Of a DNA stretch of 64,000 bases, positions 29,086-38,148 are shown piece after piece; positions within the stretch are counted from its first letter, which is position 1; the number at the start of each line of letters is the position of its first letter. Both the position numbers and the translations under genes were made by a program. Source of the DNA: Corynebacterium sp. (GTDB taxonomy: Bacteria; Actinomycetota; Actinomycetes; Mycobacteriales; Mycobacteriaceae). The stretch covers positions 1 to 64,000 of the forward strand of contig JAUMTX010000009.1 of assembly GCA_030530985.1 (NCBI GenBank). Direction: 5' to 3'. The notes beneath the pieces were generated by a model. The model made no database searches, had not been told where the DNA came from, and worked only from the letters and a program-made list of their open reading frames with translations.

Positions 29086-29142
29086 ATACCGAAATAATTT
29101 TGCTGCATAAATTAATCTGGTTTTCTTTTTCCTGCAGCTCAA

Positions 29143-29177
29143 GGCGCGGCCGTGTTGAACACGGTCGCGTCTTTTTT
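29143..29177 (+). terminator. Terminator of the glpDFK operon
   Basis: A 12-bp stem with two G-T wobbles (29143-29154 with 29160-29171), a 5-nt loop and a T6 run. Confidence 0.9.
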
Positions 29178-29209
29178 ATCTCTGCCAGGGTTTTCATTTT
29201 TCTGACTCT

Positions 29210-29238
29210 TTGCAGCTAGCATGCACTCTCGATATAAT
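29210..29238 (+). promoter_or_regulatory. Promoter of the 1233-residue surface protein gene
   Basis: TTGCAG at 29210-29215 and TATAAT at 29233-29238 are separated by 17 nt, an almost consensus housekeeping promoter. The expected start site is about 30 nt before the GTG start codon. Confidence 0.75.
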
Positions 29239-29275
29239 TATTAGGATTTGTTGAATACGAACTTAAGGTCTTCAC

Positions 29276-32200
29276 GTGACATTCCCAGCCTATAGGGTGC
29301 CTACGCTAGCAACTGTGCTCGTCATCACAATGAGCGCATTGCAGGCCCCGGCAACCTCTGCTGCGGATCCAACTGTCGCTACCTCCACTGTTTCTGACCG
29401 TGAAACCCAGGCCCGCGCTCGTCTTGCCCAGGCCAAAGCCAATGGGATCAACTCCGCCTACCTCAGCAGCAGTGATCAGAATGCTATTAGCACCACCCTT
29501 CAGACCTGCGAGGACTACCTCAACAGCGCTGATCCTGATGGCACTCAAAAGTCTGATGAGACTCTCGCCACGAACTGTAATCCTGTCTTCACCTACGAGT
29601 CTTTCAAGGATGATGTAGAGGCTATTACGGTTAGCGCCACCTCCCCGAAGAATCTTGGCACTTTGGTGGCCGCGCATTATCTCGAGGTGTGGAAGCGTGG
29701 CTCGCAGGACTATTCCAACGAGGTTGCTGATGCCCGTAGTCTAATTGAGCAGCAGGATAGTATTTATTCCGGGGCATCTGCTGACCTGGAGTCCTATAAA
29801 GTTGACTTCTCTTCGGACCCACAGGCTCCTATAGCTGTGAAGTACCTGGGATACTGGGATGCGCTCAATAAGCTGCTTAATCCAGAATCTCTGCCGAATA
29901 AAGACACTATTGCTAATGAGGTTTCTTCGGCCCGCAGGCATCTGAAGAATTACAATGCTGTCTACACTGCATATACCAGTGCCATGGACACTACCCAGGG
30001 AACTGGTGCGCATCGCACTTCTGCCCAGAATAGTGCCATTGCATCCGCGTTGGTTGATATTGATCCAACTCAGGATCAGGATGACTTTAACACTAAACTC
30101 ACTGAGGTTAAGAGCTGGATTTCCCGGATTGACCAGGTGATGGATTCGGCGGCCAAGGCCTATAGTGCTTATTCCACGAACCCACCATCCTATGATTCGA
30201 CGGATATCCAGAATGCCTATGCGGCTTTGAAGAAGGCCATGGAAGATGCCACTACTGAGCAGTCTTCTTTGGATGCAGTGAGCACTGCACTTACCAAAGC
30301 CACCACACTGGAGGCCAATACCAAGGCTAATACTGAGACCCATTCCAAGGCCGTCAAGGAACTGGAGGCTTTGACTAATCTTCCTTCACAGATGATTAAA
30401 GCTGTGAAGGCAAAGCTGGATGCGGTGAATAAGTCCCAGGCTTCAAGCGATTATTCTTCCGCAATTGAGCAGATCATTAGCCCAGTTAAGACACTAAATT
30501 CGGGTACTTTTGCCCAGGCAGCCCAGGCGGCAGCCACCACCGGCCAGCAGGGTGCAGAGGTTGATGCCCTTGGTTCGGGCTATGTGGATCGCTACAATCA
30601 GCTTGCCCAAAAATATTCTGCCTACATGGCCAAGGATGAGGGCGATAACTACACTGCCTATGAGGCTAATGCCAAGGCCTATCTCAATGATCGTGCCTAC
30701 TATGATGCCCTGATTTCTGCGGCCCAGAGCATTAAGTCCAAAGTCACCGCAGGACAGTACTCAACTTTCTCCCAGCAACTATTAGCTGTGAGCTCTGAGC
30801 AGTCACTTTCCGCCTACAAGGCTGCGCTTAATGTCTATGTTGACCAAGCAGATACCTTGGCTACTGACTGGAACCCAAAGATCAATTCGGCAAATACCGC
30901 AATTCTTGCTAAGGCCACTGAGCAGCTTGCAAAGTACAGCCAGCCGGAGCTGAGTGCTGCAGTTGCCAAGATTTCAGCTACGGCAACCACTATTGATTCC
31001 TCCACCTCAACCACGGAGATTCAAGACTTCCTCAATGAGGTCGCCAATGTTTCTAGCCTTGCAGCAATCCTCGATTTCTTGGGGGCTAGGGATAATGCGG
31101 GCGCATTGACCCAGGGCCAGAAGAATGCCCTTCTGAGCCAGCTTGCCACCCTTGATTTTGCGACCACCAATACGGCTGTTCAGGATAAGAGTGGGGCTCT
31201 TAAGTCCCAGGCCACCGCACTGAATGATGTGATGAAGCAGGTTGCTGCCTTCAAACCGGCCTATACTCACCATCTTCTAACTGCCGATGATTCCCGCGCA
31301 CAGGCTGCTGCAGCGGCTCTCAAGGCCAAGGATGCTGTGGCAGGTTCTGAGTCCACCGAGCTTGACCCAGAGGTCATTAAGCAGAAGATGCAGGACTATA
31401 ACCGCGCCTTCTCTATTGCCCGCTACTATGGCATTCTGCAGTACCGTGATGACTTAACTGCTAGTCAGCGTGAGCAGCTCGACTCAAAGCTTCAGACTGC
31501 TGTGAGTTCCCTGGGTCCTTTTAGCACCGGTGAAGAAGTCCAGCCTGTCATTAACCACATGACTGCTCTAGATAGCAAGATGTCAGAGGCCAAGCGCGCC
31601 ATTAACGATGTGGTTCTGATTGATGCCGACTATGCCAAGGCTGATCCAATTTTGCTGGGCCAGTATTCGGGTCTTCGTATCACCTTGCAGAATCTAACCA
31701 AGGACTCTTCTTCCGAGATGGATCCGGATGCCATTGGCACCACTGCGGTTCGCTATAAGGCCCTGGTTTCCCTCATTCAGGACATTAATTCCTTGAATGG
31801 TACGGCCTTCACTACTTTGCCTGAGTCTTCCCGTGCTTCCTATATTGAGCAGCTCAAGGAACTGTGGACTTCCTCCCCATCGACCTACTATGCCAATTCC
31901 CGTGCGGTGCTGAACCAGGCGCGTGCCGATAATGTTCGTCTGAGCCCAATTGCTGAGGTGACCAAGTACGATTCGGTGGATAATATCCTGGGCACCCTTG
32001 GTGATACTGAGATTGAGGATGCGGTGAAGAATACCCGCAAGGCCATGTGGGATGCCGCTAATTCGGGAGGCACAGAGGAGCAGATTGCTGAGCTCGCTAA
32101 GCGCTATGCCTGCGCCGCTGAACTTGCCATTAGCTACTCCACCCTCAAGGAGCTCACCCACCTGCCTGCTTCGGCTGTTTCTGGCTTCAGCTCACAGCTA

Positions 32201-32977
32201 AAGAAAACTGTGAGTTCTGACCCTAATGACTATGCGGCTATCCTCCTCAAGGCCAGCGAACTCAACACAGCTATCTCACAGGCAAAGACCGCTGTGAGCA
32301 CTACGACCGCCATCCCAGCCAGCCTAGCAACTCATGCTTCGGCAACCCAGCCGCTGGTCGATAGCTATAATTCCTCGCTGGCTGAGCTGCGTAAGGCCAT
32401 TTCTTCCAGCACCAACTCAACCTCCGTAGCCTCTATCACTGAGACGCTGAATGCCCTTCAGGGCACGTCCTATGCCATCGCCCAGTGCGATAAGGTCATC
32501 AAGTCTGAGTACCTTGGTGATGCGCAGAAGGATTATCTGATTGGCCTCTATTACGAGAAGCGCGCCTCTTTGGCCGTGACTCAGCAGAGTAAGACGGATG
32601 TCCCAACCACCGAGTTTGAGGGCTTGGAATTGATCCAGTCGTCAATCCGCTCCAGGTTGGCTTCTAAGGACTTGCTGCTCAAGCACTATGAGAATGTGGT
32701 CAATGAGCGCATCCGCAGCGAATTCAAGGATGCCTTAACCAAGCTTGAGGCTGCTAATGGTGTCTCCACTGATGTTGAGGAGCTTGGCCGTCTGTATTCC
32801 GATTACACCAAGGCGGCTGACCGTCTGAGCTACGCCACCGTCAAGGGCCCTGCCGACGACTCCCCATCAGACCCTGGTCTTCGCTCCAAGCCATGGTTCT
32901 GGTTGCTGCTTGCTATTCCGGTTATTGGTGCCATTATTGCCGGCATCGCTTTAGCCCCGGGCAATATGGAGTTCTAA
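29276..32977 (+). CDS. Very large secreted helical repeat protein, C-terminal membrane anchor
   Basis: 1233 residues from a GTG with AAGGTC upstream. Residues 1-29 are a signal peptide ending at ATSAAD. Nearly all the rest is predicted helical with degenerate units of about 60-80 residues such as LTQGQKNALLSQLA and LTASQREQLDSKLQ, which resemble GA/EbhA-type three-helix modules; this likeness is by eye. A Pro/Ser/Asp linker (GPADDSPSDPGLRSK) leads to one helix (about 1206-1226) and a short tail. There is no LPxTG. I infer a long surface stalk or adhesin; function unknown. Six dyad copies lie inside the gene, all in the same frame. Confidence 0.82.
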   Translation: MTFPAYRVPTLATVLVITMSALQAPATSAADPTVATSTVSDRETQARARLAQAKANGINSAYLSSSDQNAISTTLQTCEDYLNSADPDGTQKSDETLATNCNPVFTYESFKDDVEAITVSATSPKNLGTLVAAHYLEVWKRGSQDYSNEVADARSLIEQQDSIYSGASADLESYKVDFSSDPQAPIAVKYLGYWDALNKLLNPESLPNKDTIANEVSSARRHLKNYNAVYTAYTSAMDTTQGTGAHRTSAQNSAIASALVDIDPTQDQDDFNTKLTEVKSWISRIDQVMDSAAKAYSAYSTNPPSYDSTDIQNAYAALKKAMEDATTEQSSLDAVSTALTKATTLEANTKANTETHSKAVKELEALTNLPSQMIKAVKAKLDAVNKSQASSDYSSAIEQIISPVKTLNSGTFAQAAQAAATTGQQGAEVDALGSGYVDRYNQLAQKYSAYMAKDEGDNYTAYEANAKAYLNDRAYYDALISAAQSIKSKVTAGQYSTFSQQLLAVSSEQSLSAYKAALNVYVDQADTLATDWNPKINSANTAILAKATEQLAKYSQPELSAAVAKISATATTIDSSTSTTEIQDFLNEVANVSSLAAILDFLGARDNAGALTQGQKNALLSQLATLDFATTNTAVQDKSGALKSQATALNDVMKQVAAFKPAYTHHLLTADDSRAQAAAAALKAKDAVAGSESTELDPEVIKQKMQDYNRAFSIARYYGILQYRDDLTASQREQLDSKLQTAVSSLGPFSTGEEVQPVINHMTALDSKMSEAKRAINDVVLIDADYAKADPILLGQYSGLRITLQNLTKDSSSEMDPDAIGTTAVRYKALVSLIQDINSLNGTAFTTLPESSRASYIEQLKELWTSSPSTYYANSRAVLNQARADNVRLSPIAEVTKYDSVDNILGTLGDTEIEDAVKNTRKAMWDAANSGGTEEQIAELAKRYACAAELAISYSTLKELTHLPASAVSGFSSQLKKTVSSDPNDYAAILLKASELNTAISQAKTAVSTTTAIPASLATHASATQPLVDSYNSSLAELRKAISSSTNSTSVASITETLNALQGTSYAIAQCDKVIKSEYLGDAQKDYLIGLYYEKRASLAVTQQSKTDVPTTEFEGLELIQSSIRSRLASKDLLLKHYENVVNERIRSEFKDALTKLEAANGVSTDVEELGRLYSDYTKAADRLSYATVKGPADDSPSDPGLRSKPWFWLLLAIPVIGAIIAGIALAPGNMEF
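29818..29841. repeat. 24-bp dyad copy (CCCACAG-N10-CTGTGAA)
   Basis: Five of seven arm positions pair. The spacer ends in TATAG. It encodes P-Q-A-P-I-A-V-K and uses the rare codon ATA. Confidence 0.5.
30385..30408. repeat. Perfect 24-bp dyad copy (TTCACAG-N10-CTGTGAA)
   Basis: All seven arm positions pair. The outermost pair is T-A rather than C-G, a compensatory change relative to the copy at 32191. It encodes S-Q-M-I-K-A-V-K. Confidence 0.7.
30769..30792. repeat. 24-bp dyad copy (CTCCCAG-N10-CTGTGAG)
   Basis: Six of seven arm positions pair, and the spacer ends in ATTAG. It encodes S-Q-Q-L-L-A-V-S with the rare Leu codons CTA and TTA side by side. Confidence 0.6.
31483..31506. repeat. 24-bp dyad copy (CTCAAAG-N10-CTGTGAG)
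   Basis: Six of seven arm positions pair. It is in the same frame as the other copies in this gene (S-K-L-Q-T-A-V-S). Confidence 0.45.
32191..32214. repeat. Perfect 24-bp dyad copy (CTCACAG-N10-CTGTGAG)
   Basis: All seven arm positions pair. It encodes S-Q-L-K-K-T-V-S. A second perfect copy begins only 84 bp further on. Confidence 0.75.
32275..32298. repeat. Perfect 24-bp dyad copy (CTCACAG-N10-CTGTGAG)
   Basis: All seven arm positions pair. It encodes S-Q-A-K-T-A-V-S. Its 10-nt spacer differs from the neighbouring copy, so only the arms are conserved. Confidence 0.75.
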
Positions 32978-32985
32978 ATGCCGAA

Positions 32986-33028
32986 AGCCCCACATACAGG
33001 TTTTCTTTCCTGTGTGTGGGGCTCTTTT
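32986..33028. terminator. Bidirectional terminator
   Basis: 15-bp arms (32986-33000 with 33009-33023) pair with one wobble around an 8-nt loop, followed by CTTTT. It separates the convergent surface-protein gene and the DUF1304 gene. Confidence 0.85.
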
Positions 33029-33041
33029 ATTGGCTGTAGCC

Positions 33042-33401
33042 TTAGGCCAGAATCAAGAAGATGAGGGCCAGCAGTGGCAGGAAGCCCTGCTTCACGGCTG
33101 CGCTGCGGTGTGCCTTGGAGGTCAGACCGAGCATGAGGGCTGCAAAGAACATGGAGCCGGTACCTGCAGCAACGAGGGCTGCGCTGCCGGTGAAGAGACC
33201 AACGAAGGTCACTACGCCAAGCATCATATTGTAGAGGCCCTGGTTGAAGGCCATGAACTTGGTGTGCTCAAGTTCTTCCTTGCTGAGTTCGCCAAAGACC
33301 TTACGGGTGGCTGGCTTATCCCAGGCGAAGGACTCCATATAGAAAATATAGAAATGTAGAAGTGCCGCTAGTGCCGCGAAGATTGTCATCAAGACAGACA
33401 T
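33042..33401 (-). CDS. DUF1304-type small membrane protein
   Basis: 119 residues with four predicted helices. An N-terminal helix (MTIFAALAALLHFYIFYMESF) leads into a charged loop (KPATRKVFGELSKEELEH), then QGLYNMMLGVVTFVG, a pattern typical of DUF1304 proteins. AGGAG stands before the ATG. Function unknown. It is transcribed alone. Confidence 0.85.
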   Translation of the reverse strand: MSVLMTIFAALAALLHFYIFYMESFAWDKPATRKVFGELSKEELEHTKFMAFNQGLYNMMLGVVTFVGLFTGSAALVAAGTGSMFFAALMLGLTSKAHRSAAVKQGFLPLLALIFLILA

Positions 33402-33494
33402 GTAGTCTCCTGTGTGCGTTTTTAATTACCTTGATTCTCAACGGCACCTGCACACACTTTATTCCCCTTTTTCTATTTTTCTTTTAGTCCATTC

Positions 33495-34859
33495 TTAATC
33501 TTTGAGCATTTCCCCTAGTAGTGCACTAAATTTTTCATCCCCGGCGAGTTCACCAAAGAGTGCCGTGGAGCCAAGGAAGGTCGCGAGTGGATCAGGGGTA
33601 TTGAAAATCCCAACGATATGCTCGTGGCTGACTGCACCATCGAAGTAGTCAAAGGGCAGCTCACCCTTGGCACTTGCTTCGATGAAGCGATAGAAAGCGG
33701 CGACAACCTTGGCTGTTGCTCGTGGTTCCTGGCCGCGCTCATAGCACTGGAGCAGGGTGGGGAGGATCTGGCCCGGGATTTTTGAGAACCCATCGGCGCT
33801 CACGCGCTGATTCGTGTCCTTGATATAGGAGTTGGCAAAGCGCTCAAGCACCACGTCACGGTAGGCGGCGAAATCAATAATTTCACCCTGGTCCGCAAGG
33901 CTTGGAATCACATCTTCGGTGACATAGTCATAGGCAAGTGCGCGCACCTCAGGAAGTGCCACAGACTCGTGGATATACTCTTTGCCCTTCAAGCTGCCAG
34001 ACCAGGCAATGGCTGCATGTGGGGCGTTCAAGATTCGAATCTTGGCTTCCTCATAAGGGATAACGGACTCCACCATTTCTGCACCAACTGTTTCGAGCGG
34101 TGGGCGGATGCCATTTTTGAAATTATCCTCGATGACCCATTGGATGAAGGTTTCGCTCATCACTGGGATGAGGTCCTTCTCCCCTGTTGCTTCTTCCACG
34201 CGGGCAAGAACTTCTTCGGTGGTGCGTGGGGTGATGCGGTCCACCATGGTCATTGGGGCGGTGGTGTGCTCAGCAATCCAAGCGGAGAGTTCCGCCTTGC
34301 CGGCTGCTGCCAGGAACTGCTCCAGGCAGGTGCTAAAGACTTGGGAGTTGTGGCGAAGATTATCGCAGGACACCAGGGTGACTTTGCCTTGCTCGCCTGG
34401 CAGTTGGGCGCGGCGCTCCAGGGCCTTGGTGATAAAACCGAAGATGGTATTGCATTCGCCCTTGAGATCCCCTGCAATGGCTGGGTCATCGAGCATGAGG
34501 GCACCAGCATTGTCCACATAGTAGCCGGCCTCAGTCACGGTAAATGCGATGACCTTGGTCTGTGGGTCTGCTGCGGTGGAAATGAGGGCTTCAAGGCCTG
34601 GCTCCCAGGCAATAGCGCGGCTAATGGAACTAATACGCTCATAGGTGCGCTCGCCCTGCGGGCTGACTGTTTCCAGGGTGTAGTGGCCCTGCGTATTCAG
34701 GCCTTCGATGACATATTCCATGTCATTGCGAATATTGCCACCCACCAAGGCCCAGTCGCTATTTTTCAAATCCTCAAAGTAGCGTGCCTGGTGTGCGCGG
34801 TGAAAATTGCCCACACCGACGTGTAGCCAGATATTCTTCGCAGTATTTTCCGTAGTCAT
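33495..34859 (-). CDS. Mannitol/polyol dehydrogenase (long-chain MDR family)
   Basis: 454 residues from ATG at 34859 with GGGAAAG upstream. The NAD site HVGVGNFHRAHQARYF lies at residues 12-27. KVTLVSCDNLRHNSQV, MVDRITPRTT and the Lys-containing signature AKIRILNAPHAAIAW follow, all typical of mannitol 2-dehydrogenase and D-arabinitol 4-dehydrogenase. It oxidises a sugar alcohol to a ketose; which one cannot be read from sequence. The frame continues upstream into a GNAT-like remnant that is described separately. Confidence 0.88.
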   Translation of the reverse strand: MTTENTAKNIWLHVGVGNFHRAHQARYFEDLKNSDWALVGGNIRNDMEYVIEGLNTQGHYTLETVSPQGERTYERISSISRAIAWEPGLEALISTAADPQTKVIAFTVTEAGYYVDNAGALMLDDPAIAGDLKGECNTIFGFITKALERRAQLPGEQGKVTLVSCDNLRHNSQVFSTCLEQFLAAAGKAELSAWIAEHTTAPMTMVDRITPRTTEEVLARVEEATGEKDLIPVMSETFIQWVIEDNFKNGIRPPLETVGAEMVESVIPYEEAKIRILNAPHAAIAWSGSLKGKEYIHESVALPEVRALAYDYVTEDVIPSLADQGEIIDFAAYRDVVLERFANSYIKDTNQRVSADGFSKIPGQILPTLLQCYERGQEPRATAKVVAAFYRFIEASAKGELPFDYFDGAVSHEHIVGIFNTPDPLATFLGSTALFGELAGDEKFSALLGEMLKD

Positions 34860-34861
34860 TG

Positions 34862-35032
34862 CTTTCCCACTTTCGTATTTTCTGTATTCCACCATGCCAT
34901 CACTGAGGTCCACCTGCGTGTAGCCGGCCGCTTCGACAGCCCGGCGCGAGGGCAGGTTATTCTCGGCGGTGCGAATCACGATATATTCTACGCCCCCTTC
35001 CCCCAGGGTTTCTATTACGCTATAGTAATCCC
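34862..35032 (-). pseudogene. GNAT acetyltransferase remnant in frame with the polyol dehydrogenase
   Basis: The minus-strand frame upstream of 34859 reads GGVEYIVIRTAENNLPSRRA then VEAAGYTQV and EYRKY, which resembles the C-terminal beta-alpha-beta end of a GNAT acetyltransferase (N-x-x-S-x-x-A-x-x-x-G-Y). No acetyl-CoA binding part is seen, and the stretch reaches the divergent exporter gene at 35033. It is probably the relic of a lost gene, which may or may not be translated as an N-terminal extension from a GTG at 34979. Confidence 0.45.
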
Positions 35033-35755
35033 ATGAGTGTGATTGGCGTGGGCATCGCCCTTTTCTTGGGCTGTATTTTGCAGTGCATCACAGGCATGGG
35101 CCTGGCTCTTGTCGCCGCACCCCTGCTCATTATTTTCCTTGGTGAGCATGATGGTGTGATGCTCCTCCAGGTCATTGGTGTCATTGTCTGCGCGGTCTCA
35201 GCTAAAACTCTGTGGCATGAGGTGGATAAAGCCAAACTCATCCGTATTTTCATCCCCGCCACTATTGGCCTTATCCCCGGTATTCTTTTTGCCCACTTTG
35301 TGGCCCCCAAGGTGCTCGATGTGGTTTTGGGTATTGCGACCTTGATTGCTCTTATCTTGGGCAAGCTGGTGACCCATAGTCGCCTTATGGCGGGCCCTGC
35401 CGGCGCCCCTATTGCTGGTGGTGCTTCGGGTTTCCTCAATGTTTGTGCCGGTATTGGTGGCCCACCTTTGGTTATCTATGCCCATTGTATTGAGTGGGAG
35501 TACCGCTCCTATGTGGCAACCGCCCAAGCCTATTTCACTGGCTTGAATCTGCTCAGCCTCATTATGAGCCTTATTGCCCACGGTGTGCCTATTTTTGAGA
35601 ATTCTGTCTGGTTCGTTGCTGCCGCCTGTAGTATTGGCGGTTTTGTGGCCGCCCATTATCTTCATGATTATTTACCTGAGAAGCGTGCCGGCCAGTTAGT
35701 CTATGTGATTGCTTTCCTTGGTGCCGGCGCTGTTCTTGTCCGTGGTCTCGTCTAG
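35033..35755 (+). CDS. TauE/SafE-family membrane exporter
   Basis: 240 residues with about eight helices. GCILQCITGMGLALVAAPLL in the first helix and GFLNVCAGIGGPPLVIY in the second half are the two inverted-repeat signatures of TauE/SafE proteins, which move sulfite, sulfoacetate or other organic anions. The substrate here is unknown. Its start abuts the GNAT-like remnant on the other strand. No Shine-Dalgarno is obvious, so translation may be leaderless. Confidence 0.85.
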   Translation: MSVIGVGIALFLGCILQCITGMGLALVAAPLLIIFLGEHDGVMLLQVIGVIVCAVSAKTLWHEVDKAKLIRIFIPATIGLIPGILFAHFVAPKVLDVVLGIATLIALILGKLVTHSRLMAGPAGAPIAGGASGFLNVCAGIGGPPLVIYAHCIEWEYRSYVATAQAYFTGLNLLSLIMSLIAHGVPIFENSVWFVAAACSIGGFVAAHYLHDYLPEKRAGQLVYVIAFLGAGAVLVRGLV

Positions 35756-35765
35756 CCCCGGGCAT

Positions 35766-35795
35766 AAAAAATGAGCCCACCCGGAGGTGAGCTCA
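35766..35795. terminator. Terminator of serS (minus strand)
   Basis: 10-bp arms (35772-35781 with 35786-35795) pair with one mismatch around CGGA, with T6 on the minus strand. Confidence 0.8.
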
Positions 35796-35807
35796 TAAGC
35801 CAGGTTT

Positions 35808-37067
35808 TTACTTCTTTGGCTCGAGAACGTCCTTGCCAACAAATGGGCGAAGGGCTTCTGGAACAACCACGGAGCCGTCGGCCTGCTGGTTATTTTCCAG
35901 GATGGCGACGAGCCAGCGGGTGGTGGCCAGGGTGCCGTTGAGGGTGGCACAGGTCTGGGTCTTGCCATTCTCATCGCGGTAACGCACCTGGAGGCGACGT
36001 GCCTGGAAGGTGGTGCAGTTAGAGGTGGAGGTGAGCTCACGGTAGGTGTTCTGGGTTGGAACCCAGGCCTCAGTGTCGAACTTGCGGGCTGCGGAGGAGC
36101 CCAGGTCGCCACCGGCCACGTCGATGATGCGGTAAGGCACGTTGACGGCGCCGAGCATATCGCGTTCCATTTCGAGGAGCTTCTGGTGTTCTGCTTCTGC
36201 GTCTTCAGGCTTGCAGTAGGAGAACATTTCTACCTTGTCAAACTGGTGAACGCGCAGGATACCACGGGTGTCCTTGCCGTAGGAGCCAGCTTCACGGCGG
36301 AAGCAGGAGGACCAACCAGCATAGCGCTTTGGACCATCGGAGAGGTCGATGATTTCACCGGCGTGATAGCCAGCCAGTGCTACCTCGGAGGTGCCGACCA
36401 GGTAGAGGTCGTCGGCTGGGAGGTAGTAGATTTCATCGGAGTGTGCACCGAGGAAGCCGGTGCCGTTCATGGATTCTGGGCGTACCAGTACTGGTGGGAC
36501 CATGAGCTGGAAGCCGTGCTGGCGGGCCTTGACAGCAGCGAGGTTGAGCATGGCCAGCTGCAGGAAGGCGCCGTCGCCGGTGAGGAAGTAGAAGCGGGAG
36601 CCGGACACCTTGGTGCCACGGTCCATGTCGATCAGGCCGAGGGATTCGCCGAGTTCAAGGTGGTCCTTTGGCTCGAAATCGAACTTGGTTGGCTCGCCTA
36701 CGTGCTCCAGAACAATGAAGTCATCTTCGCCGCCGGCTGGGGCGCCTTCAACCACATTGCTGATCTTGTACTGGAGCTCGGTTACGCGATCTTCGGCAGC
36801 CTTCTGAGCAGCCTCAGCAGCCTTAACCTTCTCCTTGAGTTCATTGGAGCCTTCGAGGAGTGCTGGGCGCTCCTCAGGGCTTGCCTGGCCGATTTTCTTG
36901 CCGAATGCCTTCTGTTCACCGCGGAGCTTGTCGGCTTCCGCAATGGCGTTTCGACGCTCTTCGTCAGCAGCCAACAGTTCGTCAACGAGTGCTGGGTCCT
37001 CACCGCGGGTGCGCTGGGAGGCCCGAACAATATCGGGGTTCTCACGGAGCATTTTCAGATCGATCAT
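35808..37067 (-). CDS. serS: Seryl-tRNA synthetase
   Basis: 419 residues. An N-terminal coiled-coil arm (about 30-105, rich in Glu, Lys and Ala) binds the tRNA variable arm. The class II core has motif 2 in [15 protein letters not shown] and motif 3 in [13 protein letters not shown]. It charges tRNA-Ser. It is divergent from the septum-formation gene by 32 nt, the same pairing as Rv3834c-Rv3835. Confidence 0.97.
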   Translation of the reverse strand: MIDLKMLRENPDIVRASQRTRGEDPALVDELLAADEERRNAIAEADKLRGEQKAFGKKIGQASPEERPALLEGSNELKEKVKAAEAAQKAAEDRVTELQYKISNVVEGAPAGGEDDFIVLEHVGEPTKFDFEPKDHLELGESLGLIDMDRGTKVSGSRFYFLTGDGAFLQLAMLNLAAVKARQHGFQLMVPPVLVRPESMNGTGFLGAHSDEIYYLPADDLYLVGTSEVALAGYHAGEIIDLSDGPKRYAGWSSCFRREAGSYGKDTRGILRVHQFDKVEMFSYCKPEDAEAEHQKLLEMERDMLGAVNVPYRIIDVAGGDLGSSAARKFDTEAWVPTQNTYRELTSTSNCTTFQARRLQVRYRDENGKTQTCATLNGTLATTRWLVAILENNQQADGSVVVPEALRPFVGKDVLEPKK

Positions 37068-37099
37068 GAAATCTAGATTACACGCCTTATTATTAATGT

Positions 37100-38131
37100 A
37101 TGAGATTTCGCGCCACCTCCCGCCCTGTGCTTGCTTGCCTCTTTGGCGTTTTGGTCGCCGGCGGCGCCTTGACAGGCTATAACGTCACGAACAAACACAC
37201 TGGTGGCGGGGTTATTTCAGTGGATCAGGCTAGTGGTTCCTCCCGCCAGCAGGTCACTCCTTTTAGCACTGCCGATGTGGGTGATTGTTTGACATGGGAT
37301 GTTGATTCCAGTGGCGCTTTGAGTGATTTCGGTAAGACCAACTGCACGAGCGATCATCGCTTTGAGGTCACTGCCCGCATTAATTTGGCGCTCTACCCTT
37401 CATCCCAGTTTGCTAGTGATGCACCGACCCCTGATGCCACCACCCAGGCAGCTTTGCGCGCGAATTACTGCCAGGACCCTACGGTGAATTATTTGGATGG
37501 CAATTTCGACCCTGTTGGCCGTTTCTCCATTGGCATTATTCTCCCACCAGCCTCCGCCTGGGAGGCGGGCGATAGGACCATGCTTTGTGGTTTGGAGGTC
37601 AAGGATTCCTCTGGTTCCAATATCACCAGTCAGGGTACGGCCAAGAATCAGGATCAGTCCCGTGTCGCCCAGGTTGGCGAATGTGTGGCTATTGGTGCGA
37701 ATAATTCCCAGACCGTGGTGGATTGTGCCCTCGATCATGCCTATGAGGTCACCAGTGTTGTGGACACCCAGACTCTCTTCCCGCAGGCCACAAGTTCTAA
37801 TCCACCATCTGTAGCGGATCAGAACCAGGCTTTGGCGGGTATTTGTACCCAGGCTGCCCTGGACTATCTGGGTGGCGATGATGCCCTCTACAATTCCACC
37901 CTGCAGCCTTTCTGGACCACGCGTTCTCAGCAAGAATGGTCCACTGGTTCCCATTTGGTCAACTGTGCCCTGGCCAAGGATAATCGCACCAGCACAGACC
38001 AGGCCTCCAGCTTCGCTGTGTTAGCGGGCAGCGCCAAGGGTGTCTTCACCATTAATGGCGAGGTGCCACCACCACAGCCAGAGCGCCGCCCACTGCGTGA
38101 AACCACTGCTGAGGAAGCCCCCGCCCAGTAA
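37100..38131 (+). CDS. Membrane-anchored septum-formation family protein
   Basis: 343 residues. An N-terminal helix ([21 protein letters not shown]) anchors the protein. Two similar extracellular modules follow, each with a VGDC(L/V) start, a central Cys before DH(R/A)(F/Y)EV(T), and later Cys residues (NYCQDP, LCGLE; GICTQAA, VNCALA), the pattern of the Septum_form domain. A Pro/Glu-rich tail ends the protein. The orthologue next to serS in mycobacteria (Rv3835) is uncharacterised. It is probably exported and disulfide-bonded. Confidence 0.85.
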   Translation: MRFRATSRPVLACLFGVLVAGGALTGYNVTNKHTGGGVISVDQASGSSRQQVTPFSTADVGDCLTWDVDSSGALSDFGKTNCTSDHRFEVTARINLALYPSSQFASDAPTPDATTQAALRANYCQDPTVNYLDGNFDPVGRFSIGIILPPASAWEAGDRTMLCGLEVKDSSGSNITSQGTAKNQDQSRVAQVGECVAIGANNSQTVVDCALDHAYEVTSVVDTQTLFPQATSSNPPSVADQNQALAGICTQAALDYLGGDDALYNSTLQPFWTTRSQQEWSTGSHLVNCALAKDNRTSTDQASSFAVLAGSAKGVFTINGEVPPPQPERRPLRETTAEEAPAQ

Positions 38132-38148
38132 AAACTGGGTGGTAGGTA

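Noticed and set aside
26926..29142. 738-codon minus-strand frame opposite glpF and glpK
   Set aside because: It is the antisense shadow of two well-identified genes and has no recognisable domain or start.
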